From assembly GCF_009830105.1 (NCBI RefSeq), contig NZ_WURB01000041.1:1-32021 (forward strand): a stretch of DNA of 32,021 bases, read 5' to 3'. Both the position numbers and the translations under genes were made by a program. The DNA comes from Microvirga makkahensis (GTDB lineage Bacteria > Pseudomonadota > Alphaproteobacteria > Rhizobiales > Beijerinckiaceae). Below the pieces are notes generated by a model. It did no database searches. It was not told the origin of the DNA and saw nothing but the letters and a program-made list of their open reading frames with translations. Position 1 is the first letter of the stretch, and every line of letters starts with the position of its first letter. Of the stretch, positions 1-8,154 are shown piece after piece.

Positions 1-127
1 TTCCGGCGCCCACCGACCCGCACATAGGTTTCATCTACACGCCAGGATGCGGAGCGGAAGCCTTGACACCGGCGGATCCTCAGCTGGCCGCCCCTCACCG
101 TACCGCCAAGGTTAATGCAACGGTGCC
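1..127 (-). mobile_element. IS6-family insertion sequence end, partial and internally deleted
   Basis: Read on the minus strand, positions 62-3 encode GFRSASWRVDETYVRVGGR, which resembles the segment around the first catalytic Asp of IS6/IS26-type DDE transposases. The minus-strand sequence at 127-116 is GGCACCGTTGCA, close to the known IS6-type terminal repeat GGCACTGTTGCA, so 127 is probably the element's edge. Only about 85 bases separate this terminus from the DDE segment, whereas an intact element has roughly 70 codons of helix-turn-helix region there, so the 5' part of the transposase seems deleted. The rest runs off the left edge of the window. Family assignment is fairly secure; the deletion is inferred from spacing. 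Confidence 0.6.
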
Positions 128-216
128 GCCCAGCCAAAGGCTGGCTGTACGGACAAAGCAGCAACCATGCAATGCCGCGAAACGTGCCTCATCCTCCTTT
201 CACCATGGAGTTGAAC

Positions 217-957
217 ATGGCACAGAATATTTACGACAACCTCGGTTTCTTCGCTTGCTACAGTCAGTTGTCGCGACAGGTGCATGGGCTGGACGGCGCA
301 CCCGAATGGCCGGCAATCCGGGCCATGTTGCCTACGTTGACCGGCAAGCGCGTGGCCGATCTGGGCTGCGGGTTCGGATGGGCCTCGCGCTGGATGCGCG
401 CACAAGGCGCGGTGTCGGTGCTTGGCCTTGATTTGTCGCAGAGGATGATCCCCCGCGCCAAGACCGATACCTCACACCCGGCCATTGAATATCGGATCGC
501 AGATCTCGAGACGCTGGAACTGCCTGAGGCCACTTTCGATCTCGTCAACAGCGCCCTGACGGTCCACTATGTCGAGAATTTCCGGCGCCTCACGCGCATG
601 ATCCACAAGGCGCTGGTTCCCGGCGGAGATCTGGTCTTTACGACCGAGCATCCGATCTTCATGGCTGCGGCGCATCCGCATTGGATCACCGATGAAGACG
701 GCCGCAAGACCTGGCCGGTCAATGGCTATTCAATTGAGGGCGAACGCCGCACGGACTGGTTCGCTAAGGGCGTGTTGAAGTATCGCCGGAGCCTCGGCAC
801 GACACTCAACGCGCTGATCGATACGGGCTTCGAGTTGCGCCGGGTCGAGGAATTCGCCCCAACGCGCGAACAGATCGAGCAGTTGCCTGAACTGGTCGAA
901 GAGCTGGAGCAGCCGATGATGCTTCTAGTCTCCGCTCGAAAGACAGAAACGCGTTAA
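217..957 (+). CDS. class I SAM-dependent methyltransferase
   Basis: This 246-residue protein has the Rossmann-fold methyltransferase motif I (VADLGCGFGWASRW, about residues 48-61), followed by the acidic end of strand beta-2 (LGLDLS), as in the Methyltransf_11/25 group. A later stretch, DLVFTTEHPIF, fits the post-catalytic strand. The ATG at 217 is preferred over upstream in-frame ATGs at 205 and 115 because GGAG at 207-210 sits at ribosome-binding distance, and the protein then starts just before the conserved MAQNIYDN-like N-terminus. The methyl acceptor cannot be told from sequence. It stands alone, with an IS6-type terminus 90 bases upstream and a hairpin just after its stop, so the IS end may have changed its promoter. 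Confidence 0.85.
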   Translation: MAQNIYDNLGFFACYSQLSRQVHGLDGAPEWPAIRAMLPTLTGKRVADLGCGFGWASRWMRAQGAVSVLGLDLSQRMIPRAKTDTSHPAIEYRIADLETLELPEATFDLVNSALTVHYVENFRRLTRMIHKALVPGGDLVFTTEHPIFMAAAHPHWITDEDGRKTWPVNGYSIEGERRTDWFAKGVLKYRRSLGTTLNALIDTGFELRRVEEFAPTREQIEQLPELVEELEQPMMLLVSARKTETR

Positions 958-965
958 GCGCCAAG

Positions 966-991
966 CCGCCCGTGTCATGTGGCACGGGCGG
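966..991 (+). terminator. hairpin after the methyltransferase gene
   Basis: CCGCCCGTG (966-974) pairs perfectly with CACGGGCGG (983-991). A further U.G and C-G pair closes a four-base loop in RNA. It starts nine bases after the stop codon. There is no clear T-tract, so it may be a weak terminator or an RNA 3' end stabiliser. Confidence 0.5.
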
Positions 992-1364
992 ATCGCAATT
1001 GGCTCCCACTTCAAGATCCACGGCCGGTATAAGGAGCAGCCATCCAACGCTTTCGATCCGTTGTGAGTCCTGACCTTAGGCATCAATGACATGCGGCATT
1101 GAGCTCAAGTGAGGGATCGGGGATAGGTGCCCCGCGGGCGGACCGTCGCTGCACGACGGAGCTCGCGACCGACGTGCATCCGCATCGCCTGAACTAAGGG
1201 TACGAAGTGGGCGGAGCACGTTCGCCAATTAGTCCGGCGACACGGTTCATCTGCGCTCTCGCGCGAAAGCCCGCCCGGCGCCCCTACGGGCACGCAACCT
1301 TTTGGCACATGGGCTCTAAGGGACCGTTCTGGAGTCGAAAAGGGGAATTTCGCCCAGAGTTCAC
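992..1364. other. non-coding gap with nothing recognised
   Basis: These 373 bases lie between the convergent methyltransferase and MocR-type genes. Open frames here have no recognisable motifs and no convincing ribosome-binding site, and they run on as shadows into the regulator gene. No repeat, RNA gene or further terminator was identified. Confidence 0.5.
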
Positions 1365-2690
1365 TTACGTGCCGGCTGCCAGCGCGATCGAATCCGCCAC
1401 TTTCTCGTAACGATCCGAGAGAGTGGCTGTCGCAACGCGCAAATGACACGTCGGTAAGTTTGAGAACTTGGCACCCGGGTGGACGGCAATTCCGTGGGCG
1501 GCAAGCGTCACCATGGCGAATGGCTCCGAGGATACCGGAACCCAGGCGCACAGACCCGCACCGTGCATGGCCTGCACTCCTCTCTCCTGTAGAGCGCTGA
1601 CGAGATGAGCACGCCGACTCTGATATATCATCCGAGCGCGATCAATGGATTCCCGCGTCGCCGGGTCGCGCAACAGCCAGGCGGTGGCAGCCTGCAGAAT
1701 GCGGCTCGTCCAGCCGGCGCTGAAGCTGCGATACGATTGGATCTGATCGACGATCGACCGGGTGCTGGAGAGGACGGCAAGACGCAAGTCAGGCCCATGT
1801 GTTTTCGAGAACGACAGGATGTGGATGACCCGGCTCGGAAAGGAGTTCCCCAGAGAAAGGCGCGGAGCTGCGGAAATGTCCCCGACGCCATCGTCCTCGA
1901 CGATGAGGGTATCAGACTCCTTCAGAATCCCGGCAAGCGCTTCCAAGCGTTCTCGGCTGACACTCTGGCCGGTGACGGAATGCAGCCTCGGCTGAAAGAT
2001 GAAGGCGGCGGGCTTGGCCTTCATCGCCACCTCAAGGGCTGACGGAAGCGGCCCTTCGCGGTCGCATTCAACCGGCACGATACGGACCCCCCGGTCTTCG
2101 AGAATATCGAGGAGGCGCATGCCCGTCGGATTCTCAATCGCAACGGATGCTCCCGGCGGCAGCAATGCGTGAACCAACGTGTAAACCGCATTGTAGCCGC
2201 CATTCGTCGCCAGGAACGCCTCCGGCTCGTAGGGCCATGTCTGGCGCACCTCCTCCTCCAGTTCCGGCAGGATTCGGTTCCGCTCGTAGCTGTTGAGATT
2301 CTCCGCCGAAGCGCCATAGGCCATCGCCTCAGCAAGCGGCGGCAACAAACGGGCATCAGGAACGGCTGCGGTCAGGTTCAGGATGCCGTCACCGTAATTG
2401 CCGGAGCTTCCGAGGCGGTTCGGCTTCGCGACGAAACGATCGCCGCTGACCCAAGTGCCGTTTCTCCCTCGTCCGCTGATGATCTTCTGGCGTCGCAGCT
2501 CGCTCCACGCCTCCGAAATGGTCGCAGGGCTGACCCCCAAGGCGAATGCGAGATCCCGGATCGGAGGCAACTTTGTCCCGACGGGAAGCGCGCCCGACCG
2601 GATCAGGGCACCGGTCTCAAGAGCGATTCCGCGAATGCTCCTGTCAGTGAGTTTGTCGGTGAACCAATGCGCGTCTCTGCTCGGGGCCAT
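1365..2690 (-). CDS. MocR-type (GntR family) regulator with aminotransferase-like domain
   Basis: This 441-residue protein has the two-part layout of MocR/PdxR-type regulators. A GntR winged helix occupies about residues 10-80 (GTKLPPIRDLAFALGVSPATI). A fold-type I aminotransferase-like domain follows from about residue 105. The PLP-binding lysine is visible as K296 in ILSFSKTHGPDLRLA, with the preceding acidic segment IVEDDGVGD near 263-271 and a downstream Arg at 303. Members usually sense PLP or an amino compound and control a neighbouring transport or catabolic gene. Here it is divergent from the decarboxylase-like/ABC/amidohydrolase operon and is the obvious candidate regulator. The ligand is unknown. 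The ribosome-binding site before the ATG at 2690 is poor. Confidence 0.9.
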   Translation of the reverse strand: MAPSRDAHWFTDKLTDRSIRGIALETGALIRSGALPVGTKLPPIRDLAFALGVSPATISEAWSELRRQKIISGRGRNGTWVSGDRFVAKPNRLGSSGNYGDGILNLTAAVPDARLLPPLAEAMAYGASAENLNSYERNRILPELEEEVRQTWPYEPEAFLATNGGYNAVYTLVHALLPPGASVAIENPTGMRLLDILEDRGVRIVPVECDREGPLPSALEVAMKAKPAAFIFQPRLHSVTGQSVSRERLEALAGILKESDTLIVEDDGVGDISAAPRLSLGNSFPSRVIHILSFSKTHGPDLRLAVLSSTRSIVDQIQSYRSFSAGWTSRILQAATAWLLRDPATRESIDRARMIYQSRRAHLVSALQERGVQAMHGAGLCAWVPVSSEPFAMVTLAAHGIAVHPGAKFSNLPTCHLRVATATLSDRYEKVADSIALAAGT

Positions 2691-2784
2691 ACTGCACCAA
2701 ATTTAATGTTCAATAACATAATAGGATTTGATCAGTGATATATGAACATTTTAATTGCACCGAGAACAAGTTCGCTGCGAGCAA
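2691..2784. promoter_or_regulatory. divergent promoter region with spaced inverted repeat, candidate MocR operator
   Basis: The gap between the MocR-type gene and its divergent operon is AT-rich, unlike its surroundings. AATGTTCA (2705-2712) and TGAACATT (2743-2750) are perfect reverse complements whose starts lie 38 bases apart. On the minus strand, TATTAT (2723-2718) is a plausible -10 for the regulator, with TTCATA (2746-2741), overlapping the right arm, as a weak -35. The arrangement would let the regulator control itself and the operon. Binding is inferred, not shown. Confidence 0.5.
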
Positions 2785-3753
2785 ATGCCGATGCCCCTCA
2801 CCCTCCGACTCGCCCTTCGTGACTGGGATTACATGACGCCTCTGGTGTTAGGCGATGTTCGGTCACCTCGCCTCGACATCAAGGTCGATCGCGTCGGCAC
2901 GCTCATCTCCGATCTCGCCCGCGACCCGTCGTATGAAGGGGCGGAGCTGTCCTTCAGCCGCTACTCGCAACTGCGGCATGACGGCGATGACGGGGTCGTG
3001 GGCATCCCGAACTTCATCATGCGCGGGTTTCGTCATCGGTGCATCATCACCACGAAGGAGAGCCCGATCCGCAAGCTGTCGGATCTCGCCGGCAAGAGGA
3101 TCGGCGTGACGGGCTGGCGGGATTCCGGCAATACCTGGACCCGCGCCGCCATCCGCCGCGAGGGCGTCGGGATCGAGGACGTCATGTGGTACGCGGGCCG
3201 GCTGACGGAAGCCCACCCCATCACGGACCGGCTCGACGGGTTCGGTCGCCCGGGGCGCATCGAGGCCGCTCCCGGCGAGCGGCCGATGGTCGATCTCCTC
3301 AAGGAAGGCGACCTCGATGCGATTTTCACCCCCTTCATGCCGCCTGGGTTCTTCGACGAGGATTCGCCGTTCCGCCAGGTCCTCGACGACTTCAGGGCGG
3401 CAGAGGTCGCCTACTACCACGAGGTCGGCTACGTGCCGGGCATGCACCTGATCGGCCTCAAGGCCACGTTCGTGCGGGAGCAGCCATGGGTCATGGACGA
3501 GCTCAGCGAACTGATCGACGCCTCTCAGCGCATGTGGCTGCAGAAGCGCGAGAAATACGCGGATACGACCCCCTGGATGATCGATGAGCTCCGCCGTTGC
3601 GCCGCCGACTTGCCCCCCTCCTGGAATATCAGCGGATTCGCGGCGAACGAGAAGATGATCGGCGACTTCGCCACCGAGCTTCACGAGCAGAAAATTCTGC
3701 CGCGCGCGCTTACGCCCGCCGATCTCTTTCCCTGGCACGCACAGGCCGAATGA
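2785..3753 (+). CDS. 4,5-dihydroxyphthalate decarboxylase-like / periplasmic-binding-fold protein
   Basis: This protein of about 322 residues has the pattern of the family holding 4,5-dihydroxyphthalate decarboxylase and NMT1/ABC-binding-like proteins. Features include an N-terminal LRLALRDWDYMTPL, then SFSRYSQLR, PNFIMRGFRHRCI, a long LSDLAGKRIGV segment, DLDAIFTPFMPPGFF and a C-terminal FPWHAQ. It has no signal peptide, so it is expected in the cytoplasm and may be an enzyme rather than a transport protein. The frame opens at a TTG at 2755, but the ATGs at 2785 or 2791 are more likely starts. It is the first gene of the operon, 58 bases before the binding-protein gene. The decarboxylase label is a family label only; the neighbours give no sign of phthalate metabolism. 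Confidence 0.75.
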   Translation: MPMPLTLRLALRDWDYMTPLVLGDVRSPRLDIKVDRVGTLISDLARDPSYEGAELSFSRYSQLRHDGDDGVVGIPNFIMRGFRHRCIITTKESPIRKLSDLAGKRIGVTGWRDSGNTWTRAAIRREGVGIEDVMWYAGRLTEAHPITDRLDGFGRPGRIEAAPGERPMVDLLKEGDLDAIFTPFMPPGFFDEDSPFRQVLDDFRAAEVAYYHEVGYVPGMHLIGLKATFVREQPWVMDELSELIDASQRMWLQKREKYADTTPWMIDELRRCAADLPPSWNISGFAANEKMIGDFATELHEQKILPRALTPADLFPWHAQAE

Positions 3754-3811
3754 ATTTTTCTCAGAGTGACTGATGACCTGGAACAGCGTCCTCAACAGAA
3801 AGGCCCCTCTC

Positions 3812-4702
3812 ATGCATTCGAAATCAATCGCCTCCGCCGCACTCGCCGCCCTGCTCCTTGCAGGTCCGGCCATTGCACAGGAAACCGCCATCCCGAAGCA
3901 GAGCGTGAACGAGGAATTGCGGGCACGACTGCCGGAGAACATCCGTGCCGAGGGTAAGATGATCTCGGTCAATAATGGATCGTTCCCTCCTTATGAAATC
4001 GTTACCGGCACCGAGATGACCGGCGCCAGCAGCGATCTGACGGACGCGATCGGTCAGGTTCTCGGCATCAAGATCGAGCATGTCACGGTTGGCGGGCTGC
4101 CGGCGCTGCTCGCCGGCGTCAATTCCGGGCGGTACCAGTTCGCGTTCGGCCCCGTCGGCGACTTCAAGAGTCGCGAAGAGGCTAACGACTTCGTCGACTG
4201 GGTTCAGGAATTCGTCGTCTTCGCCGTTCAGAAGGGCAATCCCAAGGGTATCACCTCCCTGGACACCGCCTGCGGCAACCGCATCGCCGTCATGGCGGGC
4301 GGCTCCGCCGAACGCGTGATCCAGGCCCAGGCGGAGAAGTGCAAAGCCGACGGCAAGGAGGCGCTCACGGTTCAATCCTATACGGACCAGCCGAGCTCGA
4401 TCCTCGCCGTTCGTTCGAAGCGCGCCGATGCGTTCTTCTCCTCCCAAGCCCCCCTCACCTATTTCGTCGCCCAGGCCAACGGTCAGCTCGAGTTGACCGG
4501 CGTCGGGCAGAAGAACGGCTTCGAGGATCTCTATCAGGGTGCCGTCGTGCCCAAGGGCTCGCCGCTCGGACCGGTGCTGCTCGATGCCATCAAGCTCCTG
4601 ATGGACAACGGGACCTACGCGGCCATCATGAAGAAGTGGGGTCTTGAGAACAACATGATCAAGGAGCCCGGCCTCAATCTCGGTGGAGCGCTCCCGAAAT
4701 GA
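3812..4702 (+). CDS. polar amino acid ABC transporter substrate-binding protein (SBP family 3)
   Basis: Starting from the ATG at 3812, the protein of 296 residues begins with a clear signal peptide (MHSKSIASAALAALLLAGP, then AIAQE), giving a periplasmic product. The mature part matches family 3 solute-binding proteins, with NNGSFPPYEIV, the DLTDAIGQVLGIKIE segment, GVNSGRYQFAFGPVGDF and a C-terminal GTYAAIMKKWGLE. An upstream in-frame ATG at 3773 would bury the signal peptide behind 13 residues, and AGAAAGG-like purine sequence lies before 3812, so the later start is chosen. Its stop overlaps the permease start at ATGA (4699-4702), indicating translational coupling. Ligands of the family are amino acids, opines and related cations; the exact one is unknown. 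Confidence 0.88.
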   Translation: MHSKSIASAALAALLLAGPAIAQETAIPKQSVNEELRARLPENIRAEGKMISVNNGSFPPYEIVTGTEMTGASSDLTDAIGQVLGIKIEHVTVGGLPALLAGVNSGRYQFAFGPVGDFKSREEANDFVDWVQEFVVFAVQKGNPKGITSLDTACGNRIAVMAGGSAERVIQAQAEKCKADGKEALTVQSYTDQPSSILAVRSKRADAFFSSQAPLTYFVAQANGQLELTGVGQKNGFEDLYQGAVVPKGSPLGPVLLDAIKLLMDNGTYAAIMKKWGLENNMIKEPGLNLGGALPK

Positions 4703-5634
4703 GCCGGCTTGATCCGTCGCGCGCATCGCCCTCCGGCGATGCGCCATTCCGGGACGTGGCGACGGCCCACGCGCCCTTCCGCTCCGGCCGGTTGATCCTC
4801 TGGGCCGTCATTCTCCTGGTGGCGGCGAATTTCGCCTGGATCGTGGCCCATAACGAAAACTTCGGCTGGCCCGTCGTGATCGCCTATTTCTTCGATCCGA
4901 CGGTCATCAGCGGCCTCTATGTCAGCCTCGGACTGACAGTCGTCGCGATGGCGCTCGGCACGATCCTCGGACTGGTGCTCGCCATCGCCCGCATGTCCAA
5001 CGATCGGCTCGCGAACTCGCTGGCAGCCCTGTTCATCTGGTTCTTCCGGGGCACGCCGCTGCTCGTGCAGCTCATCTTCTGGTACAACCTGTCCACCTTG
5101 TTCCCACGGCTTTCGATCGCCATCCCCTTCGGCCCGGTGCTCGCGAGCTGGGATACGAATTCGGTGATCACGCCGATGACCGCCGCAATCGTAGGACTCG
5201 CGCTGAACGAAGCAGCCTATATGGCGGAAATCATTCGCGGCGGCCTCCTCTCCGTGGACCGTGGCCAAACCGAAACGGCCGAGGCCTTCGGCATGACGAG
5301 GGCGCGGGCCCTGTGGCGCATCATCATTCCGCAAGCCATGCGCTCCATCGTGCCGCCGACCGGCAACCAGCTGATCAGCATGATCAAGGCAACCTCGCTC
5401 GTCAGCGTGATCGCGATGGCCGATCTGCTCTATTCCGTGCAGTCGATCTACAATCGCACCTTCGAGATCATTCCGATGCTGCTCGTGGCGGTCATCTGGT
5501 ACCTGCTCATCACCTCGATCCTCAATATCGGTCAGAGCTACATCGAAGCCTATTACGGCCGCAGCGAACGCCGCAGCAAAGCCGATGGGAAGCCTGCGCT
5601 TACCGCTACAGCCGTGCAGGAGGCAAGCCATTGA
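4699..5634 (+). CDS. polar amino acid ABC transporter permease (HisM/GlnP type)
   Basis: This inner-membrane protein of 311 residues has hydrophobic segments near residues 30-55, 70-100, 110-135, 165-185 and 265-285. The permease-ATPase coupling loop is visible as EAAYMAEIIRGGLLSVDRGQ followed by EAFGMTRARALWRIIIPQA, the hallmark of the His/Glu/Gln/Arg/opine permease group. It overlaps the binding-protein gene by four bases, and its stop overlaps the TTG start of the ATPase gene. Only one permease is encoded, so the channel is presumably a homodimer. Confidence 0.9.
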   Translation: MSRLDPSRASPSGDAPFRDVATAHAPFRSGRLILWAVILLVAANFAWIVAHNENFGWPVVIAYFFDPTVISGLYVSLGLTVVAMALGTILGLVLAIARMSNDRLANSLAALFIWFFRGTPLLVQLIFWYNLSTLFPRLSIAIPFGPVLASWDTNSVITPMTAAIVGLALNEAAYMAEIIRGGLLSVDRGQTETAEAFGMTRARALWRIIIPQAMRSIVPPTGNQLISMIKATSLVSVIAMADLLYSVQSIYNRTFEIIPMLLVAVIWYLLITSILNIGQSYIEAYYGRSERRSKADGKPALTATAVQEASH

Positions 5635-6410
5635 GCGCCGTCCAGACCATGAATCCTCTCGTGCAGGTACGCGACGTTCACAAGTCCTTCGATCAGCTCG
5701 AAGTTCTGAAGGGCATCGACCTCGACATCATGCCTGGTGAGGTCGTCGTGATCCTCGGCCCCTCCGGCTCCGGCAAGTCAACCTTCCTGCGCTGCATCAA
5801 CCACCTGGAAGCCATCAACAAGGGCTTCATCGCGGTGGACGGCGAGCAGATCGGCTACCGGCTCCGCAACGGCCGCCTGGAAAAGCTCTCCGCAAACGGC
5901 ATCGCCCGCCAGCGCCGGAAGATCGGCATGGTGTTCCAGCAGTTCAACCTCTACCCGCACATGACGGTGCTTCAGAACATCATCGAGGCGCCTGTGGGCA
6001 TTCACGGCGAAAGCCGTCAGGACGCCACACGGAATGCCCTGCAGCTCCTGGAGCGGGTGGGATTGTCGGAGAAGGCCGGCAGCTATCCGCGTCAGCTTTC
6101 CGGGGGGCAGCAGCAGCGCGTCGCGATCGCCCGCGCCCTGGCGATCAAGCCCAAACTAATGCTGTTCGACGAGCCGACATCGGCGCTCGACCCCGAACTG
6201 GTCGGCGAGGTGCTGGCGACCATGCGCGACCTTGCCAAGCAGGGTCTCACCATGATCGTCGTCACCCACGAGATCGGATTCGCCCGCGAGGCGGCGGACC
6301 GGGTCGTGTTCATGGACGATGGCAAGATCGTCGAGATGGGCAGACCAGACGACGTGATCGGGAACCCGCAGCATCCTCGCACGAAGGCGTTCCTGTCGCG
6401 CTTTCTGTGA
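5631..6410 (+). CDS. polar amino acid ABC transporter ATP-binding protein (GlnQ/HisP type)
   Basis: This ATPase of about 259 residues carries Walker A (GPSGSGKST, near residues 43-51), the Q-loop (MVFQQFNLYPHMTVLQN), the signature LSGGQQQR, Walker B (LMLFDEPTSALDPE) and the H-loop (VVTHEIGFA). The start is probably TTG at 5631, which overlaps the permease TGA and lies seven bases after a perfect AGGAGG at 5618-5623. The ATG at 5649 is the alternative. An insertion after the Walker A region (GEQIGYRLRNGRLEKLS) is common in this subfamily. It energises the importer encoded by the two preceding genes. Confidence 0.92.
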   Translation: MSAVQTMNPLVQVRDVHKSFDQLEVLKGIDLDIMPGEVVVILGPSGSGKSTFLRCINHLEAINKGFIAVDGEQIGYRLRNGRLEKLSANGIARQRRKIGMVFQQFNLYPHMTVLQNIIEAPVGIHGESRQDATRNALQLLERVGLSEKAGSYPRQLSGGQQQRVAIARALAIKPKLMLFDEPTSALDPELVGEVLATMRDLAKQGLTMIVVTHEIGFAREAADRVVFMDDGKIVEMGRPDDVIGNPQHPRTKAFLSRFL

Positions 6411-6462
6411 TCACCGACACCCCATTCCGGGCCAGCCTCTCACTGCCATTCGGACGAATTTC

Positions 6463-7641
6463 ATGCTCAACGACAACGTCTTCGCCAGGGTCTCGGACTT
6501 CGAAGCCATGGAAGCGGAGCTCACGGGCATCCGCCACTATCTCCACGCTCATCCGGAACTCTCCTTCGAGGAGGCCGAAACGGCACGTTTCGTCGCCGAG
6601 AAGCTCGAGGGATGGGGCTATGAGGTGACCCGCAACGTAGGAGGGCATGGCGTCGTTGCGCGCCTGAGCGTCGGCGACGGAAAGAAGAGCCTCGCCATTC
6701 GGGCCGATATGGACGCTCTCCCGATCGTGGAGGAAACCGGCCTGGCCCATGCGAGCCGATCCCTTGGCAAGATGCATGCCTGCGGTCACGACGGACATAC
6801 GACCGTGCTGCTGGGGGCCGCCGAGTATCTTGCCCGGACCCGCCGCTTCAACGGCACCGTCACGCTGATCTTCCAACCCGCCGAAGAGGCCGGCAAGTTC
6901 AGCGGTGCCCAGGCCATGATCGCCGACGGTCTGTTCGAGCGTTTTCCCTTCGATGCGATCTTCGGCCTGCACAATCATCCCGGCGCGCCGGAAGGCAACA
7001 TTCTTCTGCGCGCCGGTCCTATGATGGCATCGTCCGACACCGTCAACATCACCATCAAGGGAATCGGCGGCCATGCCTCGCGCCCGCATCTCACCATCGA
7101 TCCGGTGGTGGTCGCGTGCAATCTGGTCGTTTCGCTGCAGACGATTGTTTCGCGAAACATCGATCCGACCCAGACGGCCGTCGTCACCGTGGGAACGATT
7201 CACGCGGGAAACGCCGTCAACGTCATCCCGGAATATGCCAAACTTGCGCTCAGCGTCCGCTCCTTCGATCCGAAGATTCGTGACCTTCTGCAGGAACGCA
7301 TCGTCAAGCTGACGCAGTCCGTCGTCGACGGCTACGGCGCTACCGCCGAGATCGATTATGAGCGGGGTTACCCGGTCGTCGTCAACTCCGAAGCGGAGAC
7401 GGCCTTTGCCCGCGCCGTCGCGGAGGAACTGATCGGGCCGAACAGGGTTTCAACCTGCCACCTCATTCCGGGAAGCGAGGATTTCGCCTATTTCCTCGAG
7501 CACAGGCCGGGCAGTTTCCTGCGGCTCGGCAACGGCATGAACTCCGCGATTCTGCATAGCTCGAAATACGACTTCGCGGACGAGAGCCTTACCACGGGAG
7601 CCGCGCTCTGGGCTCGTTTGGTAGAACGCTATCTCACCTGA
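6463..7641 (+). CDS. M20 family metallo-amidohydrolase (hippurate hydrolase / N-acyl amino acid deacylase type)
   Basis: This 392-residue protein is a typical M20D peptidase. The metal-binding residues are in HACGHDGHTT (C107, H109, H112, with D110 between), followed by the catalytic pair E141/E142 in IFQPAEEAG. The dimerisation domain includes KGIGGHASRPHLTIDPV, and GSEDFAYFLE supplies the last metal ligand. The family cleaves amides such as N-acyl or N-benzoyl amino acids in the cytoplasm. It lies 52 bases after the ATPase gene and ends the operon, so the imported substrate is probably an amide-linked amino compound. Substrate identity is inference. Confidence 0.9.
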   Translation: MLNDNVFARVSDFEAMEAELTGIRHYLHAHPELSFEEAETARFVAEKLEGWGYEVTRNVGGHGVVARLSVGDGKKSLAIRADMDALPIVEETGLAHASRSLGKMHACGHDGHTTVLLGAAEYLARTRRFNGTVTLIFQPAEEAGKFSGAQAMIADGLFERFPFDAIFGLHNHPGAPEGNILLRAGPMMASSDTVNITIKGIGGHASRPHLTIDPVVVACNLVVSLQTIVSRNIDPTQTAVVTVGTIHAGNAVNVIPEYAKLALSVRSFDPKIRDLLQERIVKLTQSVVDGYGATAEIDYERGYPVVVNSEAETAFARAVAEELIGPNRVSTCHLIPGSEDFAYFLEHRPGSFLRLGNGMNSAILHSSKYDFADESLTTGAALWARLVERYLT

Positions 7642-7847
7642 TGACAAAATCGCGGCAGATCTGATGTCTGGGGATCTGTTGCAGCTTTGTCGCCTGCCTC
7701 GGTCTTGGCTTGTTCCGGCTCATCGGGATCCGCCTCAGGAATGCTGCTGCCCTGAAGGGCATAAAATGCTGACTGCACGAGTCCGGGCCCGACCAGCATT
7801 GTCTCGTTCACAAAATAGCCACGGTTGAGCGGCCAAGTCTCGCTCAT
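7629..7847 (-). CDS. possible small hypothetical protein (72 aa)
   Basis: This reading frame begins with MSETWPLNRGYFVNETMLVG and has a hydrophilic acidic tail rich in Asp, Glu, Pro and Ala. AAGGGAG stands about ten bases before the ATG on the minus strand, which favours translation. It overlaps the last 13 bases of the amidohydrolase gene and the inverted repeat there, which argues against it. No family is recognised. It may be a chance frame. Confidence 0.25.
   Translation of the reverse strand: MSETWPLNRGYFVNETMLVGPGLVQSAFYALQGSSIPEADPDEPEQAKTEAGDKAATDPQTSDLPRFCHQVR
7643..7691. repeat. imperfect long inverted repeat after the amidohydrolase stop
   Basis: Starting two bases after the stop codon, the 19-base arm 7643-7661 is matched by the reverse complement of 7673-7691 at about 14 of 19 positions, around an 11-base centre. 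The outer GACAAA/TTTGTC and inner CAGATC/GATCTG blocks are perfect. It could act as a terminator stem or be a trace of an insertion. Confidence 0.45.
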
Positions 7848-7920
7848 GCGGCACGAGCTCCCTTGGGCCGCATAAGTCCCGGCCGAGGGTTCACCCGATC
7901 TCCTCGCTGGGGCTCAGAGA

Positions 7921-7966
7921 CGCCCTAACCGGAGGTCCGCAGCGACCCCACGGCTAGGGCGTTTTT
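7921..7966 (+). terminator. strong intrinsic terminator
   Basis: CGCCCTA (7921-7927) pairs with TAGGGCG (7955-7961), and CCG/CGG extends the stem after one mismatch. Five Ts follow (7962-7966), giving a classic rho-independent terminator on the plus strand. It lies 280 bases beyond the amidohydrolase stop, so it may end that transcript or a separate small RNA from about 7850. Confidence 0.7.
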
Positions 7967-8154
7967 GCTGCGCCACGCTCGTATTTGGTTAATAGCCATT
8001 TTTGGAAGCACGTTGGCCACTCCGCTCCTGATATTCGGTCGGGCAGAAGTTTTTCAGGCGCCTGGAATATTCCCTCGGCCGATCCGTTAGCTATCCAGGC
8101 GCATTACCCCGAAAGGGGTAGAAGAGCGCCGCTAACATTAGGGAAAATCTCAGA
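7967..8154 (+). promoter_or_regulatory. leader of the beta-helix gene with tetraloop hairpin
   Basis: This gap leads into the beta-helix gene. It contains TACCCC-GAAA-GGGGTA (8105-8120), a perfect six-pair stem closed by a GAAA (GNRA) tetraloop, 34 bases before the start codon. AGGGAAA near 8140 may be the ribosome-binding site. No promoter could be assigned with confidence. Confidence 0.4.

Noticed and set aside
2863..3972. Long minus-strand reading frame (369 codons) opposite the decarboxylase-like gene
   Set aside because: It is an antisense shadow of strong third-position GC bias; the plus strand holds a recognisable family protein and the start of a signal-peptide protein.
7672..7688. 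GGATCTGTTGCAGCTTT as an IS6 terminal repeat
   Set aside because: It resembles the 27787 terminus, but no transposase remnant is nearby and the sequence is better explained as one arm of the local inverted repeat.
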